Of a DNA stretch of 64,000 nt, positions 58,987 to 64,000 are shown piece by piece. Numbering within the stretch: position 1 is the first letter of the stretch; each line of letters begins with the position of its first letter. Below the pieces are notes generated by a model. The model did no database searches, was not told the DNA's origin, and was given only the letters and a program-made list of their open reading frames with translations. A program made the position numbers and the translations under genes. This DNA is from Spirochaetota bacterium (GTDB lineage: Bacteria > Spirochaetota > Spirochaetia > Treponematales > UBA12059): positions 372,001 to 436,000 of the forward strand of contig JAKPPT010000072.1 of the NCBI GenBank assembly GCA_029547205.1, in the 5' to 3' direction.

Positions 58987-61338
58987 ATGATGCATCACCA
59001 CAGTCTGGAACTACTTGATTTTTTTAGAATACGAAACCATGTTCTCAGTTATATAAGAAGCCATGAAGGCACCGTGCTCCTGAATACAAGCGTTCCCTAC
59101 AATACTCACGAAGCAGTACTGGATGAGCAGGCATGCATACGCGCAATTGTTAACCAGTTTCATGCAAATAAATATCTCCCGCCAACCGAATGCCCTGATA
59201 TTAGCCTGGTGCTGCCTAAGCTTTCCAAAGAAGGCACTGTTCTCGAAACCGATGAACTCCTCGCACTTGGACTCTGGGCTCGCAGCTTTCAATGGTTTCT
59301 TACTTTTTTCTCTGAGATAGAAAATAAAAATATAACAGCATGCAATGAGCGCTCACCCGATTTAGCTTCTGTTACGCATACTGTTTTTCATATTTGCAAT
59401 GATGATGGCACGATTCGGGATCTTCCCGAGTTAAAACTATTCCGCATAAAAATACAACGATTACTGAACGAAATTGACAGGATAACAGCATCGATCTGTG
59501 CAGATCCTGACCTTAAAGGAATTTTACAGAACGATCTTCCTACTATGAGGGATGGCCGAACAGTACTCGCTGTAAAAAGTACCTATAAAAATAAGATTCC
59601 GGGTATCGTCCACGAAATTTCTGATACAGGGCAAACAACTTTTATTGAGCCTGAAATTCTCGTACAAAAAAATAATGAACTTGTAGAAGCAGAAGCAGAG
59701 TATGAGCGGGCACTGTTTGCAATTCTCAAAGAAGCTACAGCAGCAATACGAGCGCACTATGACGCAATTATTGCTGCACAGGCAATACTTGCACAGTATG
59801 ATGTCTGGCATGCCAAGGCGCACTACTCGTTTGTAAACAAAGGTGTTTTTATTGAATATTCAGAAAATACTATTGAACTCTATAACGCACGGCATCCACT
59901 TCTGGGTGCAAAAGCAGTTCCCGTTACGATCGCTCTGCCTGAAAACAAGCGTGAACTTATCATAACTGGACCCAATACAGGTGGAAAGACAGTTACACTC
60001 AAAACCATCGGACTTTTTGCACTTATGAACCAATTTGGGCTTGCACTTCCCGTCAGCGAAGGAAGCAAGCTTCCAATTTTTGAATCGGTGCTCGTTGATT
60101 TAGGCGATGAACAATCAATTGATGCATCACTCTCAACCTTCTCTGCTCATATTAAAACCATCGCAGAAATTACAGCGCACGCATCGGAGAACAGCCTCAT
60201 CCTCCTTGATGAGCTTGGCTCAGGGACAGACCCCGAAGAAGGTGGAGCGCTTGCAATGGCACTCCTCGACTATTTTCGAGAACGATCATGCACTGTGTTT
60301 GTAACAAGCCATTTGAGCATACTCAAACAGTATGCGTATGATCATGAAGAAACCATCAATGCATCGGTTGAATTTGATAAAGAAACATTAAGTCCAACAT
60401 ACAAACTCATTATCGGTTTTCCTGGCGAAAGCCATGCACTCACGATTGCAAGTCGATATGGCATGCCCCGTGCAATAATTGAAAAGGCACAATCCTATAC
60501 CTCTAAACACACTGCTGATGTTTCCAGCTTGCTGAGAGAGCTTCACAGCAAGTATCAGGAACTGGAAACACAGCAGTATATGCTCGAAAAAACCAGGCAG
60601 GAGCTTGTTGAAAAAGAGCGCAAGCTCGATCTTGAGTCCTTAAAACTAAAACAACGAGTGTATGAATTGAAAAACAGGGAAGGAACTGAATTGAAACGAT
60701 TTCTCGACGAGAGTAGAAAAACGCTGGAAAATCTTGTGCGAGCGATTCAGGAGGGAACTCTAACAAAAGAGAAGACAGTAGCGGTTAAACAATTTTTACA
60801 TAATCTTGAAGAAAAAACAAATACCGTAGAACAGGAACTGGAAGCAGAAAAATTTTATAACAATGAAGAATCTATACAGGAAATTGATCAGCCCCTTGAG
60901 CCAGGTATTGCAGTAAGATTGCGCTCATCACGCAGGGAAGGCGTTTTAGTGCGCAAAACCAAACATGCATCATGGATTGTAGCGGTTGATTCACTCAAAC
61001 TCACTGTACCAGAAGAAGACCTTATCCCCATAAAAAAACAAACCATGAAACCGATCACGAGCGTTGAAGCCACTATCCCTGGAAATGCACAATCGCTCCT
61101 CGAGCTTGATCTCCGCGGATACCGCCTCGCTGATGCTATTACCGCAGTCGAACAACAGATACAGAGAGCTCTGCTTGCTCACATCTCAAGCTTTTCGATT
61201 ATTCATGGCACCGGTGAAGGAATCCTGCAAAAAGGTATACACGAACTCCTTAAGACACAGCCATTAGTGGCTGATTACTACTTTGCCCGACCTGAAGAAG
61301 GTGGCTCAGGAAAAACCATTGTGGTGCTAAAGGGGTGA
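58987..61338 (+). CDS. mutS2: MutS2 family ATPase/endonuclease
   Basis: A 783-aa MutS-like protein. The family acts in suppression of recombination, and in some bacteria rescues collided ribosomes. It has a helical lever region (residues 1-300), the ATPase domain with TGPNTGGKTVTLKTIGLFAL near 327, LILLDELGSGTDPEEGGAL near 400 and TSHLS near 438, a long coiled coil (residues 510-630), a KOW-like segment and a C-terminal Smr endonuclease domain (LDLRGYRLADAITAVEQQI, HGTGEGIL). AGGATAACCC precedes the ATG. Confidence 0.95.
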   Translation: MMHHHSLELLDFFRIRNHVLSYIRSHEGTVLLNTSVPYNTHEAVLDEQACIRAIVNQFHANKYLPPTECPDISLVLPKLSKEGTVLETDELLALGLWARSFQWFLTFFSEIENKNITACNERSPDLASVTHTVFHICNDDGTIRDLPELKLFRIKIQRLLNEIDRITASICADPDLKGILQNDLPTMRDGRTVLAVKSTYKNKIPGIVHEISDTGQTTFIEPEILVQKNNELVEAEAEYERALFAILKEATAAIRAHYDAIIAAQAILAQYDVWHAKAHYSFVNKGVFIEYSENTIELYNARHPLLGAKAVPVTIALPENKRELIITGPNTGGKTVTLKTIGLFALMNQFGLALPVSEGSKLPIFESVLVDLGDEQSIDASLSTFSAHIKTIAEITAHASENSLILLDELGSGTDPEEGGALAMALLDYFRERSCTVFVTSHLSILKQYAYDHEETINASVEFDKETLSPTYKLIIGFPGESHALTIASRYGMPRAIIEKAQSYTSKHTADVSSLLRELHSKYQELETQQYMLEKTRQELVEKERKLDLESLKLKQRVYELKNREGTELKRFLDESRKTLENLVRAIQEGTLTKEKTVAVKQFLHNLEEKTNTVEQELEAEKFYNNEESIQEIDQPLEPGIAVRLRSSRREGVLVRKTKHASWIVAVDSLKLTVPEEDLIPIKKQTMKPITSVEATIPGNAQSLLELDLRGYRLADAITAVEQQIQRALLAHISSFSIIHGTGEGILQKGIHELLKTQPLVADYYFARPEEGGSGKTIVVLKG

Positions 61339-61365
61339 AACTATAGTTACACTAAGCACCTTTTC

Positions 61366-62274
61366 TTACTGACGTTTGTTTTTATGAAGCGCTGCTCTAA
61401 TTTTTTCCATAGATTCGGAATCCTTTTTAACATTTTCTATAGCCTCTAATACAAATGCCAAAAAGATTACAAAAAACAATGCAGCAAAATATGCAATAAC
61501 TCCCATTTTGCCTGCAGATTTTTTTGCAATGGGTCTAGTAATAAAAGCAATATCGCTTGCTCTCAGTACATTTTCTTTATGTTCCATGAAGTATAGAGCC
61601 GAAGTATATACAGGATATTTTGAAAGTAAGTTGTTTTGAATAATAGGTGAAGACGTTCCACGCGCACTTTCTTGTAATTTTGTATACTCTTCTATTTCTT
61701 TTTGTGCGATGGGTGATAATTTCTCTAAAACCTGGTCATTAAAATACTCTACTAAATATGTTAAAAACTGCTTGCTCTGCTCTTCTGTTAAATATCGAGT
61801 TTTTATTGTTATAACGTCATTTGATACACTCACAGTGTATGGTTTTTTATCATCAGCCAAATTAGTATCTGATAAATCCTTACCATCTAAGAACAAACGC
61901 TGTACAACAAAACGCATTTCTTCTATTGTTTCCGGTACCGTGATAGTACCTATCTTCTGAACATTGCAATTTTTAAGAGCTGATACTAATAGATTTATAT
62001 CTTTTGCATAGACATTTGCGATTAAATTTTGGATGTTTACTATACTATTTATTGGACCAATAAGAGGGTCAAAGTTTATTGTAATATATGATTCAATGGT
62101 AGTGTGAGCGCTGCTAGTATTGATTAGTTGATTATTGCTATACCAGAAGTACCCCATCACAACAATTGCAACCACCAATGGCACAATGAGTAAAATTTTC
62201 CAATGCTTTAGCAGTACAACCACAATATCAAGCAAAGAAATTTCATCTTCAGTGTGTTCAACGTTGTTTTCCAT
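61366..62274 (-). CDS. Wzz-family polysaccharide chain-length regulator
   Basis: A 302-aa inner-membrane protein that should set the length of a surface polysaccharide. An N-terminal cytoplasmic stretch (ENNVEHTEDEISLLDIVVVL) leads into TM1 (LIVPLVVAIVVMGYFWY). A periplasmic helical domain follows, and TM2 (MGVIAYFAALFFVIFLAFVL) is near the C-terminus with the Pro/Gly-rich lead-in ITRPIAKKSAGKMG. No tyrosine-kinase domain follows. ATG 62274 follows GGAG; the GTG at 62286 is less likely. It is near a phosphomannomutase and a ManC-like gene, suggesting a polysaccharide locus at the right edge. Confidence 0.85.
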   Translation of the reverse strand: MENNVEHTEDEISLLDIVVVLLKHWKILLIVPLVVAIVVMGYFWYSNNQLINTSSAHTTIESYITINFDPLIGPINSIVNIQNLIANVYAKDINLLVSALKNCNVQKIGTITVPETIEEMRFVVQRLFLDGKDLSDTNLADDKKPYTVSVSNDVITIKTRYLTEEQSKQFLTYLVEYFNDQVLEKLSPIAQKEIEEYTKLQESARGTSSPIIQNNLLSKYPVYTSALYFMEHKENVLRASDIAFITRPIAKKSAGKMGVIAYFAALFFVIFLAFVLEAIENVKKDSESMEKIRAALHKNKRQ

Positions 62275-62286
62275 AAATATATACAC

Positions 62287-62548
62287 TCCATTTTATATTG
62301 TATGAGTTACCAGTATTGCTATATGTATTAAAGAATAGCAATTTAGTTGCGTTATGTCTACCATAAGAGGTATTTTTTAGGATAGAAAATCAATTCAGAC
62401 GGGTCTAATAGCGCCTGCTATACAAAGACTACAATAACCTGTCAAACTATGGGATATTTTAAGTCTCGGGAAAAGCTCGGGACGCCGTTGTACGATGTTG
62501 CGCGTAACTTATCCATGAAAATTCTGATATCAGGTTCGAAAATTCAAA
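62287..62548. other. Intergenic region with a tandem 7-bp repeat
   Basis: No convincing gene is seen. CTCGGGAAAAGCTCGGGA, a direct repeat of CTCGGGA, lies near 62466, and the next 40 bases are GC-rich for this genome. On the minus strand a 25-codon frame (MDKLRATSYNGVPSFSRD, and so on) crosses this repeat. It may be a fragment of a repeated or mobile sequence. Confidence 0.3.
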
Positions 62549-63919
62549 TTATCCTATACCATTAATAATTTTTTCTAATTCTGATACTTTTTCTTTTACA
62601 AGGCGAGGATTTGAGCGCGTTTCAAGATTTAACCGTAAAAGTGGCTCGGTATTGGACTTTCGAATATTAAATCTCCAATCAGAAAACTCCATACTGATTC
62701 CATCGATTTCATTAAAAGAAATTGCTATATCCTTATACTGTTCTTTTATTGTGTTAATAATTTTATCAGCATTCTGTACCGTATAGTTTATCTCTCCGCT
62801 GCAAGGAAAGAGTGCTACTCGCTCTGCTATGAGTTGTGACAGCGATTTTCCTGAAACCGAAACAAGCTGCAGTATTAAGAGCCAGGGTATCATTCCGGAA
62901 TCACAATAGGCAAAATCTTTAAAATAATGGTGTGCTGACATCTCACCACCATACACAGCATCTTCCTGGCGCATTTTTTCTTTTATAAATGCATGCCCTG
63001 TTTTAGAAAGAACGGGAATACCTCCATGCTGTTTTACCAGTTCTATGGTATTCCACATAAGTCTTGGATCGTGAATAATTTTTGCACCCGGGAATTTTTG
63101 TAATAGTACCGATGCCAGAAGTCCAACGAGATAATACCCTTCGATAAATGCTCCTCTTTCATCATAAAAAAAACATCGATCGAAATCTCCGTCCCAGGCT
63201 ACTGCAAAATCAATAGTTTGTTGTTGTATTGCCTGTACCGTAAACGATCTATTTTCAGGAAGCAAAGGATTGGGAATACCAAACGGGAAATTGCCATCAG
63301 GATTTTCGAGTACAAAAACCGGATCTATTGGCAATTGCGCCACCAGTTTTTTTAACAAAGGTCCTGCACTACCATTTCCGCAATTAAATAAAATTCGCAA
63401 TGGTCTAATTTTCTCAACATCAACATACCTCAAAAGATATGCAACGTAATCATCTTTTACATTTTTTTCCTGAACAGTACCACGTTTTGTTTTGTGAAGA
63501 GAATTTTCCAGTATCTTCTTTTTTATAGCCTCTAATCCATTTTCATTGTTTACTGGAACAGAATGTGCACGTACCATTTTAAAGCCAGTATGACCAATGG
63601 GATTATGGCTTGCTGTAACCATAATGCCGCCATCGTACTGATAATAGAAAGTAGAAAAATATACTTCCTCTGTTCCACAGAGCCCTATATTGATAACATG
63701 AGCTCCACCATCCTGTAAACCATCAATTAATGAAGCATGAATTTTTGAGCTTTCAAATCGTGCGTCGTAACCAACAACTACTGTTTTTGGGTTAAATTCA
63801 TTTGCATATGCAAGCCCAATTGCGTACGCCAGTGTTTCATCAATATCCTCCGGATAAAAGCCTCGAATATCGTATGCTTTAAAACATGATGCGAGTTTTT
63901 CCGCTATACTTTTACTCAT
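62549..63919 (-). CDS. Phosphomannomutase/phosphoglucomutase
   Basis: Converts mannose 6-phosphate or glucose 6-phosphate to the 1-phosphate for nucleotide-sugar synthesis. The 456-aa protein has all four domains. The phosphoserine loop VTASHNPIGHTGFK is near residue 105, the metal loop AWDGDFDRCFFYDERG near 243, the sugar-binding GGEMSAHHYF near 326 and the phosphate-binding RKSNTEPLLRLNLE near 425. AFKAYDIRGFYPEDI-like sequence (CFKAYDIRGFYPEDI) opens the protein, as in AlgC/ManB. Its ATG overlaps the stop of the upstream ManC-like gene (ATGA), so mannose activation genes are coupled. Confidence 0.94.
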   Translation of the reverse strand: MSKSIAEKLASCFKAYDIRGFYPEDIDETLAYAIGLAYANEFNPKTVVVGYDARFESSKIHASLIDGLQDGGAHVINIGLCGTEEVYFSTFYYQYDGGIMVTASHNPIGHTGFKMVRAHSVPVNNENGLEAIKKKILENSLHKTKRGTVQEKNVKDDYVAYLLRYVDVEKIRPLRILFNCGNGSAGPLLKKLVAQLPIDPVFVLENPDGNFPFGIPNPLLPENRSFTVQAIQQQTIDFAVAWDGDFDRCFFYDERGAFIEGYYLVGLLASVLLQKFPGAKIIHDPRLMWNTIELVKQHGGIPVLSKTGHAFIKEKMRQEDAVYGGEMSAHHYFKDFAYCDSGMIPWLLILQLVSVSGKSLSQLIAERVALFPCSGEINYTVQNADKIINTIKEQYKDIAISFNEIDGISMEFSDWRFNIRKSNTEPLLRLNLETRSNPRLVKEKVSELEKIINGIG

Positions 63920-64000
63920 AGTGACTCCCGTTTATAGTCATCATCAATACGAACAATATCATCTTCTTCTGTATATTCCCCAACCTGAACTTCGATAAGC
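63916..64000 (-). CDS. Mannose-1-phosphate guanylyltransferase-like protein, C-terminal end only
   Basis: Only the last 28 codons are in the window: LIEVQVGEYTEEDDIVRIDD, then DYKRESL and stop. This matches the cupin-like C-terminus of ManC-type bifunctional mannose-1-phosphate guanylyltransferase/mannose-6-phosphate isomerase. Overlap with the phosphomannomutase gene supports a GDP-mannose role. The call rests on one short motif. Confidence 0.6.
   Translation of the reverse strand, partial: LIEVQVGEYTEEDDIVRIDDDYKRESL

Noticed and set aside
1-64000. CRISPR array, insertion sequence, prophage or rRNA genes
   Set aside because: No regularly spaced repeats, no transposase, integrase or phage structural genes, and no rRNA-like sequence were seen.

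Overview
The window looks like the chromosome of an anaerobic, fermentative spirochaete related to Treponema. It is AT-rich and gene-dense. Grounds: BamA and TamB together, a thymidylate kinase whose P-loop reads GTGTTTQ, the rimP-nusA-infB-rbfA-truB-ribF-rpsO-pnp run, many spirochaete-style lipoproteins and TPR proteins, pyruvate phosphate dikinase, acetate kinase and a complete [FeFe]-hydrogenase maturation set. The genus assignment is inference from gene content; there is no rRNA gene and no complete tRNA gene here.

Layout. 1-6076 (minus): bamA (cut by the left edge) and tamB. 6126-14750 (mostly plus): tmk, two unknown exported proteins, trxA (minus), marC, a rhomboid protease, a PIN-PhoH protein, ackA, a Nif3 protein, lspA and a small membrane protein. 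14689-18157 (minus): speE, speD and mgtE, with a long structured mgtE leader that carries a 38-codon ORF. 18231-22116 (plus): rpe and three unknown TPR/exported proteins. 22252-25323 (minus): ppdK and a PC4-like protein. 25460-28072 (plus): asnS and a PBP5-type carboxypeptidase. 28077-31192 (minus): a clusterless MutY-like glycosylase, nifU, nifS and an Rrf2 regulator. 31291-36962 (plus): an unknown protein paired with MscS, alanine aminotransferase, a DUF362 ferredoxin and a lipoprotein. 36950-40984 (minus): hydF, hydE, hydG and a TM1266-like regulator. 41081-55439 (minus): a supraoperon running rimP, nusA, infB, rbfA, truB, ribF, rpsO, pnp, lptF, lptG, tgt, an NlpC/P60 protein and a HEAT protein. 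55455-56820: a small accessory patch with vapBC, a possible tRNA fragment and a decayed ORF. 56821-61338 (plus): a Cys-rich protein, murI, rsgA and mutS2. 61366-64000 (minus): wzz, phosphomannomutase and the end of a ManC-like gene.

How the genes fit together. Envelope genes form one theme: BamA/TamB, LptF/G, LspA, MurI, DacA, NlpC, Wzz and mannose activation. A second theme is anaerobic energy and Fe-S metabolism: PPDK, AckA, HydE/F/G and IscR-NifS-NifU. The translation block from rimP to pnp is a third.

The most notable non-coding signals are these. The mgtE leader has a consensus promoter, a leader ORF with a strong ribosome site, and two mutually exclusive 10-bp helices, one of which sequesters the mgtE ribosome site. 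The rimP-nusA operon has an intrinsic terminator, with a possible antiterminator, between its promoter and its first gene. At least six genes have a -10 box ending only 7-9 nt before the start codon and no Shine-Dalgarno sequence, which suggests leaderless mRNAs.
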